A stretch of DNA of 64,000 nt from a bacterium. Lineage in GTDB: Bacteria; Planctomycetota; Planctomycetia; Planctomycetales; Planctomycetaceae. Both the position numbers and the translations under genes were made by a program. Within the stretch, counting starts at the first letter, position 1. Each line of letters starts with the position of its first letter. The notes below the pieces were generated by a model. That model saw nothing but the letters and a program-made list of their open reading frames with translations, ran no database searches and was not told the origin of the DNA. Where the stretch lies: the NCBI GenBank assembly GCA_016125225.1, contig WGME01000013.1, forward strand, positions 62,001 to 126,000, in the 5' to 3' direction. Positions 38,768 through 47,768 of the stretch are shown here, in pieces.

Positions 38768-39901
38768 ATGTCGCGGAAGTCGAAACGCTGGTCGCATCGG
38801 AAGCGGTCGTTTCGCCGACCTGCCAGCCTGCATGCCGATCCGGGAACGATTCATGTCGATCCCGGTGCGGCACCCCCGCGGATGACTGTCGTGGCTTATG
38901 GGCCCCAGGAACTGGTTGAACAGCCGATTCAAGCCGTCTCTGAGTTGAAGCAATGGTGGGGCAAATTTCCCGTCACCTGGATCAATGTGGATGGATTGGG
39001 AAATGCCGAGGTCATTACCGAACTTGGCAAACTGTTTCATCTGCATCCCCTGGCCCTTGAAGATGTGGTCAACACTCATCAGCGGGCCAAGTGCGACGAC
39101 TATGGGGACATTCTGTTCTGCGTGGCTCGCATGGTGCAGGGGCCGCCATTAGTCAGCGAGCAGATCAGTTTTTTTGTCGGCAGCAATTTCGTGCTCACCT
39201 TTCAGGAAGATCGCGAAGGGGATTCCCTGGAACCAGTGCGGCAACGGCTTCGGCACAGTCGGGGACGGATTCGCAACGTCGGAACCGATTATCTGTTGTA
39301 CGAGTTGATTGACGCCTGCATCGAAGGCTACTTTCCGGTTGTGCAAAGCTATGGAGACCAGTTCGACGAACTGGACCAGGAAAGCTCATACCGGGAAACA
39401 GGCCGCAAGATTGCCGCGATTCATCAACTGCGGAGCGACCTGTTATACCTGCGGCGTGTGATCTGGCCGCATCGCGATGCCTTGCAGTCTTTACTGCGAG
39501 GTGGCCACAGCCAGATCCAGAACGACACGCTGCCATATCTGCGAGACTGCTACGACCACGTCACGCAGCTCATTGATATCCTCGAGATCTACCGCGAAAG
39601 CTGCTCCGATCTGCGGGACTTCTTTTACTCCAAGCTCAGTAACCGCACGAATGAAATCATGCGTGTGCTGACCATCATTTCCACGTTGTTCCTGCCGGTG
39701 ACCTTTGTCGTCGGCGTGTATGGCATGAACTTTCGTTACATGCCGGAACTGAACTGGAAATGGGGCTACCCGCTGGCGTGGATGGCCATGGGGGCGATCA
39801 GTATCGGCTTTCTGATCTTCTTCTGGCGACGTGGTTGGCTGCAGAGTTCCGAAATGGTCGCCGAATCCGCCGCTGACGACGAACTGCCGATTGAGCATTA
39901 A
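38768..39901 (+). CDS. corA: CorA-type magnesium/divalent cation channel
   Basis: This 377-residue protein has the CorA layout: an N-terminal cytoplasmic domain, a long helix, and two C-terminal membrane segments separated by the YGMNF signature (GVYGMNFRYMPELNW). Segment one is VLTIISTLFLPVTFVVGV and segment two is PLAWMAMGAISIGFLIFFWRR. The family forms pentamers that admit Mg2+ and sometimes Co2+ or Ni2+. The first 30 residues are basic and of low complexity. It is on the same strand as the phosphatase gene and 31 bases after it, so co-transcription is likely. Confidence 0.96.
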   Translation: MSRKSKRWSHRKRSFRRPASLHADPGTIHVDPGAAPPRMTVVAYGPQELVEQPIQAVSELKQWWGKFPVTWINVDGLGNAEVITELGKLFHLHPLALEDVVNTHQRAKCDDYGDILFCVARMVQGPPLVSEQISFFVGSNFVLTFQEDREGDSLEPVRQRLRHSRGRIRNVGTDYLLYELIDACIEGYFPVVQSYGDQFDELDQESSYRETGRKIAAIHQLRSDLLYLRRVIWPHRDALQSLLRGGHSQIQNDTLPYLRDCYDHVTQLIDILEIYRESCSDLRDFFYSKLSNRTNEIMRVLTIISTLFLPVTFVVGVYGMNFRYMPELNWKWGYPLAWMAMGAISIGFLIFFWRRGWLQSSEMVAESAADDELPIEH

Positions 39902-39928
39902 CCATTTGCGGTCACGGTAGAAGCCTTA

Positions 39929-41389
39929 TCAGACGGCCACGCCAACCAGTTGTTCCAGCAACCCGATGGCTTCTTCGCTGGCGGTTTCGTCTCCGGCAAA
40001 GGTCACGGTGCCCGCTGCGATGGCGGCCGGCCATGTGGTTTCACTGCGAGCAATGCTGCCGAAGGTCGTGGCATCAGTCTGGCAGACGATCCGACAATCG
40101 GGATGCTGGCCCTGTTCGATCCCCATGAGCTGGTGTTGATTGGCGAGCAGTTGCCACTGTCCGCCGCCAGCACCACGGACATCGAGCAGCACGGCCCGTG
40201 TCGCCACGCTCAGGGGTTGATCATCGGCCCAGCTTTCAATGGCCGCAGCGACATCAAAATCCCACGTGAGCGGCTTTTTGGGCGGGGTGGGAAAGTCGGC
40301 GGCGATGGCCTGACGGGACAATCGTAACAGCAAGTCGTGGTCGACATCAGGGCAGGGAAGATCAGGCAAGGCTGTGCGGATGTTGTGATCGTCGAACTGA
40401 GGATCGTTCCGCCAGTAAGAGTTGTAAACGCGAATATGTTCGTGGAACAACGCTTCGGCTTCGTTGCCTTTTTCAGCAGCGTGATCGGCACCACACAACT
40501 GGGTGCCATACATGCCGATCGATTCTTCCAGCACATCACGAATCACCCGTGTCGTGACCGGAACCCGCGGTGTTAAATGATAAGTCTGGCCATGCAATTG
40601 AGGTTCTTGAATGATGCGAACCATTGCCGCCGCGACCCAGTCAACTGGCACCAGATGCTTGGTCTCGTCGCCATTCAGATTCAGGCGGACATCGCTGGCA
40701 CAAACCAGACCCCGTTCGTCCCGCTCATGCGTGGAAGCGAGCGTATGAGTCAGTTGCAAGGCCGCATAAAAGCCGTGATAGGTGGTCGTGAAGCCGGTCT
40801 GGGTATCACCGATAATAATCCCCGGACGATAAACCGTGGGAGGATTGATGAAATCGGCAGACCGCACCATTTTCTCGGCGGTCAGTTTGCTGGTCTCGTA
40901 ATCGTTGCCAAGTTTCTGACCGACATCGACCTCAGATTCCAGCACTTTGCCGCTGCGGAGTCCCGCGATGTAAGCAGTCGAGACGTGGTGGAACTCACGA
41001 ATGTCAGCCTGGCGGGCAAACTCCAGAACGTTTTGCGTCCCGGTGACATTCGAGCGATATGGTTCGCCTTCGGAACTGGTGGCTTCGAAAGAGAGACTAG
41101 CGGCATTGTTAACGATGGCCGTGCAGTATTCCGTGGCCCAGCGCAGATCGCAGGCATTCAGTCCCAGGTCGGGTTGCGTAATGTCCCCTTCCAGCACCAC
41201 GGGGCGTGGCAAGGGGCGACCCAATTCCCGATCCCAATGCAGCAACAGATTTTCCATCCGTTGGCGGGCACTCATGCGGCGATTGGATCGCACGAGAACG
41301 GCAACGGGCTGGTCCGCCAGCAGCAAGTCCCGCAGGAGGTAGTTCCCGAGTAAACCCGTGGCACCCGTGAGAAAGAAGTAACGCGTCAT
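39929..41389 (-). CDS. SDR thioester-reductase-like protein fused to SCP2-like domain
   Basis: This protein is about 486 residues. Residues 1-350 form an extended SDR of the thioester reductase/fatty acyl reductase type. TGATGLLGNYLLRDLL binds the dinucleotide and YETSK (in GNDYETSKLTAEK) is the catalytic Tyr-x3-Lys. The last about 110 residues (VRGAGGGQWQLL through TWPAAIAAGTVTFAGDETA) resemble an SCP2 sterol carrier domain that binds lipids. A reductase on lipid-bound acyl or sterol substrates fits, but is inference. The start at 41389 (MTRYFFLTGATG) was chosen; in-frame GTG and TTG lie upstream. Confidence 0.78.
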   Translation of the reverse strand: MTRYFFLTGATGLLGNYLLRDLLLADQPVAVLVRSNRRMSARQRMENLLLHWDRELGRPLPRPVVLEGDITQPDLGLNACDLRWATEYCTAIVNNAASLSFEATSSEGEPYRSNVTGTQNVLEFARQADIREFHHVSTAYIAGLRSGKVLESEVDVGQKLGNDYETSKLTAEKMVRSADFINPPTVYRPGIIIGDTQTGFTTTYHGFYAALQLTHTLASTHERDERGLVCASDVRLNLNGDETKHLVPVDWVAAAMVRIIQEPQLHGQTYHLTPRVPVTTRVIRDVLEESIGMYGTQLCGADHAAEKGNEAEALFHEHIRVYNSYWRNDPQFDDHNIRTALPDLPCPDVDHDLLLRLSRQAIAADFPTPPKKPLTWDFDVAAAIESWADDQPLSVATRAVLLDVRGAGGGQWQLLANQHQLMGIEQGQHPDCRIVCQTDATTFGSIARSETTWPAAIAAGTVTFAGDETASEEAIGLLEQLVGVAV

Positions 41390-41969
41390 TCCCTGCTGTT
41401 GTTCCACTCGGTCGCGCCCCAGCGTCAAAGTGATCTGTAAACCAGTAGTCTACCGACTGGTTCGGTGACGATTCAAATGATGGGCCGAAGTCTCGATCCC
41501 GACCAGAGAACTGATGGACAGTGCCCAGGCAACTGCCCCGTCACGCCACATGAGTGTATTCCATTTCGAGGAGTCTCGGGAGGATTCCTAACGACATCCG
41601 ACAGAAAAATCCTGTCAACTTTGACAGGCGCGTCCTGTTCATGCCGACTGGAAAATCACTCCCGATCAGGCAAATTTTTCGGCGTCAGGGCGGTTGGCGT
41701 TCCTAATCAGGCTTTCAGTCATCTGTTTCTAAGCGTAGATCTTCCAGCGTTTGACCCTTGCTAGACCGTAATGGTGGACTCAGTGGCACCCTTGTGATTT
41801 CGTCTCGAGAATCGTGCAGGACACTTGCTTAGGCTGGCGTATCCCGTTCCGGTGGCGATGTGGTACACTTTCACCGGCGTCCAACAGGGTCGGTTGGGCC
41901 GATTCTAACGCGCAGTCTCGGCTGGGAGGCTGTTGTGCCGTACTTGTTCTGCATTCAAGAGGACTCGCC
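41390..41969. other. divergent intergenic region with half-site array
   Basis: No credible gene occupies these 580 bases; a short plus-strand frame at 41465-41764 has no signal or domain. The region separates two divergent genes. Its most notable content is the CTGTC/GACAG array at 41600-41640, described separately. Confidence 0.45.
41600..41640. promoter_or_regulatory. array of CTGTC/GACAG half-sites, candidate operator
   Basis: The perfect dyad CCTGTCAA-CT-TTGACAGG lies at 41611-41628. It is flanked on the left by GACAG (41600-41604), pairing with CTGTC across six bases, and on the right by CCTGT (41634-41638), pairing with ACAGG. Four alternating half-sites in about 40 bases suggest cooperative binding by a dimeric regulator. 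Which of the divergent genes it controls cannot be told. Confidence 0.5.
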
Positions 41970-42572
41970 ATGTATTGCCAGCGTTTCGCGCTCACTGTTA
42001 TTGGTTCGTATGTCGCTCTCGTGATGGCCGCAAGTGATTCAGCCGCGGCCGATGCTACCCCGCGCGTGCTGCAGGTGGCCCTTGCAGAAACCGCTGCTCC
42101 GAATAAGAAAGACAAAGTCACTGCGGAGGCCCATCTTTCGGTCGACAAGCTGCCCCCGGGATCGGAGTGCAAGATTCTGATCCGGTTGTCGATTCAGGAA
42201 GGCTGGCACATCAATGCCAATCCCGCGGCACCAGAAGGTTTCATTGCCACGGAAGTCGCTTTCAAAGGAAAGCATGGGACGCAATTAGGGCAGCTTCAGT
42301 ATCCCAAAGGGAAGCCGATTCGCATGCAGGATTTCGATGAACCCGTCTCGGTCTATGATGGGAAAGTCAATATCTTCGGCGTGCTGAAAGTTCCCGAGTC
42401 GGCGGCAGGGCAAGCCGAAGAAATGGAAATCGTGGTGAAGTATCAGGCGTGTGACGATCAGAAATGCCTGATTCCCACCAGTGTCAAACTCTCCGGAAAA
42501 CTGCCGGTTGCCAAGACCGGTGAGACGGTCCGGTCGATCAATGAAAAACTGTTCAAGCCACAGGACAAATAG
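41970..42572 (+). CDS. exported DsbD N-terminal-domain-like protein
   Basis: This protein of about 200 residues has a signal-like N-terminus (MYCQRFALTVIGSYVALVMA). The body matches the N-terminal immunoglobulin-like domain of DsbD: EGWHINANPAAPEGFIATEV, LGQLQYPKGKPI, and a C-terminal KYQACDDQKCLIP holding a Cys pair. In DsbD this domain passes electrons to periplasmic disulfide-handling proteins. Here it is a free-standing domain with no DsbD membrane part in the gene. Start at 41970 follows AGAGGA. The neighbour pyruvate kinase is unrelated. Confidence 0.83.
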   Translation: MYCQRFALTVIGSYVALVMAASDSAAADATPRVLQVALAETAAPNKKDKVTAEAHLSVDKLPPGSECKILIRLSIQEGWHINANPAAPEGFIATEVAFKGKHGTQLGQLQYPKGKPIRMQDFDEPVSVYDGKVNIFGVLKVPESAAGQAEEMEIVVKYQACDDQKCLIPTSVKLSGKLPVAKTGETVRSINEKLFKPQDK

Positions 42573-42687
42573 GGTTCCAGCCTCTCCGTCAGACGCTCAG
42601 AGATTAGCCGGTGTGGGACGCAGGGACTTGAGTTCCGTGGCAATGGGTTTGTCTCGCTAGTTGCTATCCCAGCAAAGGATGCTCGGA

Positions 42688-44187
42688 ATGAGTGTCGCGG
42701 AGAATGTCGAGCCGTCTGTTCCATCGCAAACAGCGAACTATGTCGAAAGCCCACGGATCAAAACCAAAATTGTCGCCACGCTCGGACCGGCGAGCGTCTC
42801 GCCCGAAGTGCTGGAACGGTTGCTGGTTGCCGGGGCCGATATCTTTCGTTTGAACTTTGCTCACGGCGAGTACGACTGGTATCGCCAAGCCATGAGCAAC
42901 ATTCGCGAAGTGGCTCGCAAGTTAAAACGAGTCGTCGGCATCCTGGCCGATTTGTCCGGCCCGAAGATTCGATTGGGGGAACTACCCGCCGAGGGTTTAC
43001 GCTGCCGGTTTGGTGCTCAATTTGAGTTCGTTCGCAAAGCCGACCCACAGCGTTTGGATCAACTGACCTGCACCTACGAACCATTGATTGACGACTTGGC
43101 CGTCGGTGATCGTATTCTGCTGGCGGACGGTATCGTTTCGATGCGGGTAGTCGCTGTCGATGCGGCCGCAGGGTACGCCCGGTGTGAAGTGGTGCAACCC
43201 GGCACCATTCGCAGTCGCCAGGGTGTGAACCTCCCCGGTGTGGCACTCAGTACTCCGGCTATCACGGAAAAAGACGCCGCCGATCTGCAGTTCGCTTTGG
43301 ACAACGGCATTGATTTCATCAGTTTGAGTTTCGTGCGCAAAGCGGCGGACATTGTCGATCTGCGACAACGCATTGTGGCGCATGGCACAAAAACACCGCC
43401 GTGGATTGTCGCCAAAATCGAGAAGACTGAAGCCATTGATGATCTGGAAGCGATTCTGGATGAGACCGATGCGGTGATGGTGGCTCGGGGTGACCTGGGG
43501 GTTGAAGCTGATATCGCCCATGTGCCCGGGCTACAAAAGCGCATCATTCAATTGTGCGGCGAGCACCGTATCCCGGTTATTACCGCCACGCAAATGCTTG
43601 ACAGTATGCAGCGGAGTGAACTTCCCACACGGGCCGAAGTGAGTGATGTTGCCAATGCCATTCTGGATGGCACAGATGCCGTCATGCTTTCGGGAGAAAC
43701 GGCGATCGGTCAGTATCCGGTTGAAGCCGTCGCGATGATGAGTCGCATCGCCCAGGATATCGAACGGTTGGTCATTCCCCGTCCGATGAGCGATCGGCGG
43801 TCGTCGACACGCAGCCGTGCATCGGCCATTACAGAAGCCGTGGTGCATGGCGCAGGAACTGCCGCGGAGCATCTGAAAGCGGATGTGATCGCCGTGGCGA
43901 CGCGCGGTGGCAAAACGGCGTTAGCCTTATCGAAGCAGCGCTATCCGATGCCGATTCTCGCGATGACCGAACGCCACGAGATTGCGCGACGCATGACACT
44001 CATGTGGGGAGTGCTGCCCGTCAAAACTCCCGCGGTGGAAATGAGTCCGCACGATCTTTTGGGCTTCGTGCTCGAACTGGCCCGCGAACTCAAATTGTTG
44101 CAATCGGGGACGAAGCTGGTTTTGGTGGGCAGCAGTGACTGGTCGACCGAGTGGCACGATATGCTGCTCGCACACGTTGCTTCCTGA
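42688..44187 (+). CDS. pyk: pyruvate kinase
   Basis: This enzyme of about 499 residues transfers phosphate from phosphoenolpyruvate to ADP in glycolysis. Motifs include KTKIVATLGPAS at the N-terminus, LADLSGPKIRLG, IVAKIEKTEAIDDLEAILD, VMVARGDLGVEADIAHVP, and VITATQMLDSMQ with TRAEVSDVANAILDGTDAVM, all diagnostic. The C-terminal part carries the extra domain. The start at 42688 is chosen because AAAGG lies nine bases upstream; ATG at 42679 is an alternative. Confidence 0.97.
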   Translation: MSVAENVEPSVPSQTANYVESPRIKTKIVATLGPASVSPEVLERLLVAGADIFRLNFAHGEYDWYRQAMSNIREVARKLKRVVGILADLSGPKIRLGELPAEGLRCRFGAQFEFVRKADPQRLDQLTCTYEPLIDDLAVGDRILLADGIVSMRVVAVDAAAGYARCEVVQPGTIRSRQGVNLPGVALSTPAITEKDAADLQFALDNGIDFISLSFVRKAADIVDLRQRIVAHGTKTPPWIVAKIEKTEAIDDLEAILDETDAVMVARGDLGVEADIAHVPGLQKRIIQLCGEHRIPVITATQMLDSMQRSELPTRAEVSDVANAILDGTDAVMLSGETAIGQYPVEAVAMMSRIAQDIERLVIPRPMSDRRSSTRSRASAITEAVVHGAGTAAEHLKADVIAVATRGGKTALALSKQRYPMPILAMTERHEIARRMTLMWGVLPVKTPAVEMSPHDLLGFVLELARELKLLQSGTKLVLVGSSDWSTEWHDMLLAHVAS

Positions 44188-44223
44188 ACCGGTATCTCCG
44201 TCTTAAGAGATCGATCAGCAAGA

Positions 44224-44242
44224 AGTCGGTAAGACACCGACT
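44224..44242. repeat. perfect hairpin between pyk and the dehydrogenase gene
   Basis: AGTCGGT-AAGAC-ACCGACT forms a 7-base-pair stem with a five-base loop. It has no T-run, so it is not an obvious intrinsic terminator. The loop AAGAC is the same as that of the hairpin at 36735-36751. Confidence 0.5.
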
Positions 44243-44283
44243 CCGTAAAGATTCTGTCGGTGTTGCTGTCAGGATTTGCAGGA

Positions 44284-45399
44284 ATGACCACCACGAGTTC
44301 ACCGTACCAGATCGCTGTGCTGGCAGGAGATGGCATCGGCCCCGAAGTCACGAATGCGACATTGAGTGTGCTGCAGCACCTTTGTGAAATCACTCCGGGA
44401 TTGGAACTGCAATTCACCAGCTATCCCGCCGGAGCCACCCACTATCGAGAAACCGGCGTGGCCTTGCCACGTGAAACGCTCGATGCCTGTCTAGCCGCCG
44501 ACGCGGTTCTGTTGTGTGCGGTGGGCTTACCCGATGTCCGCAAGCCCGATGGAACAGAGGTTCAACCCGATATCATGATGGTCTTGCGGCGGGAGTTGGG
44601 GCTCTATGCCGCCGTGCGTCCTTGCAAGTTGTACCCCGGCGTTTCCTCGCCTCTGGCCAGGACGGAACCGGGCATCGACTTTGTAATTCTCCGGGAAAAC
44701 CTCGAAGGCCTGTTCGCCTCATATGGCGGAGGTTGCCTGGTTGGCGACGACGTGGCCACCGATACGATCGTAATGACGCGCAAGGGGGTTGAACGCATTG
44801 TGGACTATGCTTTCCAGCTGTCGCGGCGTCGTACTGGCCGCCCTAGCGATGGAAAGCGTGTCGTCACCTGCGTTGATAAGGCCAACATCTTTCGCAGCTT
44901 TGCCTTTTTCCGGAAGGTTTTTCAGGACGTCGCGGCACAATACCCTGATATCACCGCCGAGGCGGCCTATGTCGATGCCATGAGCCTGTATCTGGTGCAG
45001 AACCCCTCCGCGTACGATGTGCTGGTGATGGAAAACCAGTTCGGCGACATTCTTTCCGATCTGGGGGCGGGGCTGGTCGGTGGACTCGGCATGGCCCCCT
45101 CGGCCGAAATTGGTGATCACCACGCCCTATTTCAGCCCTCGCATGGAACTGCACCGACGATTGCCGGCCAGAATCTGGCAAATCCTTTGGCCACAATTCT
45201 TTCCGCGGCCATGATGCTCGACTGGCTCGGCTCGCGGTATGACGACAGTCTTGCGAAACAGGCTGGCGTGCGGCTGGAACAGGCCGTCGTCAATTCGCTC
45301 GGAGAGGGAACGTCGTTGACGCGAGATCTGGGGGGAATGGCCGGAACGACGCTGGCTGCCGAAGCGGTCATCACAGCGCTGAACTATCTTTGTTCATAG
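44284..45399 (+). CDS. isopropylmalate/isocitrate dehydrogenase family enzyme (LeuB-like)
   Basis: This protein of about 371 residues belongs to the decarboxylating beta-hydroxyacid dehydrogenase family. It begins YQIAVLAGDGIGPEV and has RENLEGLF, CVDKANIFRS, VDAMSLYLVQNPSAYDVLVMENQFGDILSD (key residues: the Asp-x4-Asp metal site) and PSHGTAPTIAGQNLANPLATI. 3-Isopropylmalate dehydrogenase of leucine synthesis is the best guess; tartrate and isocitrate enzymes are close relatives. The ATG at 44284 follows AGGA at eight bases. No leuC or leuD adjoins it. Confidence 0.88.
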   Translation: MTTTSSPYQIAVLAGDGIGPEVTNATLSVLQHLCEITPGLELQFTSYPAGATHYRETGVALPRETLDACLAADAVLLCAVGLPDVRKPDGTEVQPDIMMVLRRELGLYAAVRPCKLYPGVSSPLARTEPGIDFVILRENLEGLFASYGGGCLVGDDVATDTIVMTRKGVERIVDYAFQLSRRRTGRPSDGKRVVTCVDKANIFRSFAFFRKVFQDVAAQYPDITAEAAYVDAMSLYLVQNPSAYDVLVMENQFGDILSDLGAGLVGGLGMAPSAEIGDHHALFQPSHGTAPTIAGQNLANPLATILSAAMMLDWLGSRYDDSLAKQAGVRLEQAVVNSLGEGTSLTRDLGGMAGTTLAAEAVITALNYLCS

Positions 45400-45532
45400 C
45401 TGTTGCGGCCAGAATCTGTGGGCGAGTGTTCAAAAATGCCCCTTTTTCTCTTGAAATTGGGAATAGGTCGACGATACTGCACGCTGGTCCTTTCCAGAGT
45501 CATCATCTCTGCACGTCCGACAACAACTTCCC

Positions 45533-45949
45533 ATGACCCCGCGAACAGAGCAGATCGGCTGCCGTTTGTCCTTGCCAATGTGGTGCATTGGTTTGGTCGT
45601 GTGGTCGTTTTGTAGCGATGCCTGGGCAGGTTGTGGCAGCTATCTGTTACCCCCGGTCTCCATGGCTCAGCACGAGCAGTTGCCACAAGAACTCCGTGTC
45701 GGCCGGCTGTATGGGCGGCACAATGAAGCACCGTGCCGGGGACCACAGTGTCATGCTCGGCCACGTGGCGACATTCCCATGCCTTCAGTGCCCAGTTTGC
45801 CCGTGACATCGGCAACAGATTGGGCCACTTGTCCGCCGATTGCCTCATGGCAACTCGCGCCACGAGAACTCCTGTTCGCGATGATTCCGACGGATGACTC
45901 GGTCGAGACGGCCGGGAATCTGCGCCTCGAACGTCCTCCCCGTTTGTAA
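45533..45949 (+). CDS. small exported cysteine-containing protein
   Basis: This 138-residue protein has a hydrophobic N-terminal signal (PMWCIGLVVWSFCSDAWAGC) with plausible Ala-x-Ala cleavage, or a less likely lipobox. The mature part begins GCGSYLLPPVSM and has CRGPQCHARP and a Pro-rich run, then a C-terminal basic end. The GCGSYL and C-x3-Q-C pattern recurs in small planctomycete secreted proteins in my recollection, but no function is known. It could still be a chance frame; the good signal argues against that. Confidence 0.55.
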   Translation: MTPRTEQIGCRLSLPMWCIGLVVWSFCSDAWAGCGSYLLPPVSMAQHEQLPQELRVGRLYGRHNEAPCRGPQCHARPRGDIPMPSVPSLPVTSATDWATCPPIASWQLAPRELLFAMIPTDDSVETAGNLRLERPPRL

Positions 45950-46228
45950 TCTCTTAAGGGTTGGTCGCGCAATCATTGGGATGAGCGCGCGACATCTCCT
46001 GTCAGACGTCATGGCAGCACCAAGTTGCTGGACCTTGGACGTTTCTCTGCTTGTAACCGTTTGTGCTCGTTGTGCGTCATGACGAACGCGCAGAGTTCCA
46101 ACGGGTAGCGAGCACAGGCTCGCGGCTTCCTCCGTTTTCTCTCGTGGTTCGTGACACCTGTCGATCAGGTGAACCGACTGCTTTCATTCGTATTGATTTC
46201 TCCGTCTTTGATTCGGAAAGGTTTCATC

Positions 46229-47179
46229 ATGCCGTCTCGTCCATCTCGCCGTGGTTTCACACTGATTGAACTGCTGGTGGTGATCGCGATTATTGCCATT
46301 CTGATTGCTTTGCTGTTGCCCGCGGTTCAGCAGGCCCGTGAAGCAGCCCGCCGGACGCAATGCCGTAACAACCTCAAGCAACTGGGGCTGGCGATTCACA
46401 ACTATCACGACAACTTCAACAGCTTTCCCATTGCCGACGTCAATGGTTCTTCGACGCCTGTATCGGCTCATGCCCGGTTGTTGCCCGCGATTGACCAATC
46501 GCCGCTGTTCAATCGTGTCGATTTCAATGTGGCCTACAATCACGCCAACAATGACTTTGCCCGGATGACGGAAGTGCCGGCCTTCCGCTGCCCCTCGGAT
46601 ACCGAGCAGCTGCCCTCCACACTCGGTGGTCGCAACAACTACTATTGGAACGCTGGCAATGGGATCGTCATGTACGACACGGGCCTGACCGGTCAACCCG
46701 CCGCGAATGGCGTGATCTATCACACCCGGAAAATTCGCTTCAGCGATGTGATCGACGGCCTCAGCAATACGGCGGCGATGGCTGAAAAGATGACCGGCGA
46801 TGGTTCCAATGGGATTTCCACGCCGCGGACAGATACGCTCCAGCCGGGGACCTACCCGAACACGGCCGATGAAGCACAGCAGCAGTGCAATGCGGTAGTG
46901 GCCAGCGACCTGACCAAGCAGGGGTACTCAAATGTTGGTGCCCCGTGGTTGCAACAGTACCACTCCACCAATCAGTACAACCACGTGTTGCCCCCCAACG
47001 GCCGCTCCTGCATGTATCCGCCGGGGCGGATCGCCACGACGGCGAACAGCCAGCACACAGGGGGCGTGCATACGCTGCTGTGCGATGGCTCGGTGAAGTT
47101 CGTCTCCGAAAACATCAGCATCGTGACGTGGCGGGCCGTCGGTAGCGTGAACGGCACCGAAACGAACGGCGAGTTCTAA
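46229..47179 (+). CDS. DUF1559 pseudopilin-like protein
   Basis: This protein of about 316 residues starts with a type IV prepilin leader. RRGFTLIELLVVIAIIAILI gives the Gly9 cleavage site followed by the N-methylated Phe and a hydrophobic helix. The DUF1559 domain follows (VQQAREAARRTQCRNNLKQLGLAIHNYHDNF split here) and ends with THTGGVHTLLCDGSVKFVS. The family is highly expanded in planctomycetes and is thought to be pseudopilin-like surface material. The ATG at 46229 follows GGAAAGG. It is followed by a lipoprotein gene, a common pairing. Confidence 0.95.
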   Translation: MPSRPSRRGFTLIELLVVIAIIAILIALLLPAVQQAREAARRTQCRNNLKQLGLAIHNYHDNFNSFPIADVNGSSTPVSAHARLLPAIDQSPLFNRVDFNVAYNHANNDFARMTEVPAFRCPSDTEQLPSTLGGRNNYYWNAGNGIVMYDTGLTGQPAANGVIYHTRKIRFSDVIDGLSNTAAMAEKMTGDGSNGISTPRTDTLQPGTYPNTADEAQQQCNAVVASDLTKQGYSNVGAPWLQQYHSTNQYNHVLPPNGRSCMYPPGRIATTANSQHTGGVHTLLCDGSVKFVSENISIVTWRAVGSVNGTETNGEF

Positions 47180-47307
47180 ATCGGTTCTGACTGCGACGAG
47201 TCCTGGCGATCAACGCATCGCCATGACTTTGTCACATCAAACAAACCGTGTGAGGATCAGGCGGCATGGCTCGCCCAGGTCACAAGTTCGTGAATGATGC
47301 TATCGGA

Positions 47308-47691
47308 ATGGTTTCTATGCGGTCTCTCACTTCATTGATCTGTGTCAGTCTGATCTTAATGGCGTCGATGTCGGGTTGTGCTCGAACCGCGCGTGACCTG
47401 TCGCTGGATAAAGATGTGGCTCGTGATTCACTCACGACCGCGCTGACCGCCTGGGTGGCAGGCCAGCAGCCCAGTGACCTGCTGCCCAAGATTACCGTGG
47501 GAGACGCCTCGTGGACGGCTGGTAAGAAGCTGGTGTCCTTCGAGTTGAAAACCGCCGAGGAAACTTCCGACGGAACGAATTTGTATGTGCCGGTGGTGTG
47601 CCGGTTCGAATCCTCCGGTGGCAAGGTGGCCACCACAGAAACGATTTACATCGTGGGGACCTCCCCGGTGATCACGATCTTTCCGCAATAA
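47308..47691 (+). CDS. small lipoprotein next to DUF1559
   Basis: This protein of about 127 residues has a lipobox SMSGC after a hydrophobic signal (LTSLICVSLILMASMSGC). The mature domain is about 100 residues with alternating strands (SFELKTAEETSDGTNLYVPVVC region). I recognise no family. The start is uncertain between ATG at 47308 and 47317. Its place directly after the DUF1559 gene suggests surface or pilus-like association, but this is inferred from position only. Confidence 0.65.
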   Translation: MVSMRSLTSLICVSLILMASMSGCARTARDLSLDKDVARDSLTTALTAWVAGQQPSDLLPKITVGDASWTAGKKLVSFELKTAEETSDGTNLYVPVVCRFESSGGKVATTETIYIVGTSPVITIFPQ

Positions 47692-47768
47692 AATTTTCCA
47701 GAGAAACAATGCCTGTTGGAGTGGTGACCCACCGCCAGAACAGGCCAGATCTGCAAAGGGATATTCAC

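Noticed and set aside
41465-41764. 99-codon frame in the divergent intergenic region
   Set aside because: It has no signal peptide, no domain and includes the half-site array; it is more likely regulatory DNA than a gene.
44224-44242. intrinsic terminator after pyruvate kinase
   Set aside because: The stem is perfect, but no T-run follows on either strand, so I list it only as a hairpin.
45384-45863. minus-strand frame over the small exported-protein gene
   Set aside because: It overlaps the end of the isopropylmalate dehydrogenase-family gene, and its peptide has no start context; the opposite frame has a good signal peptide.
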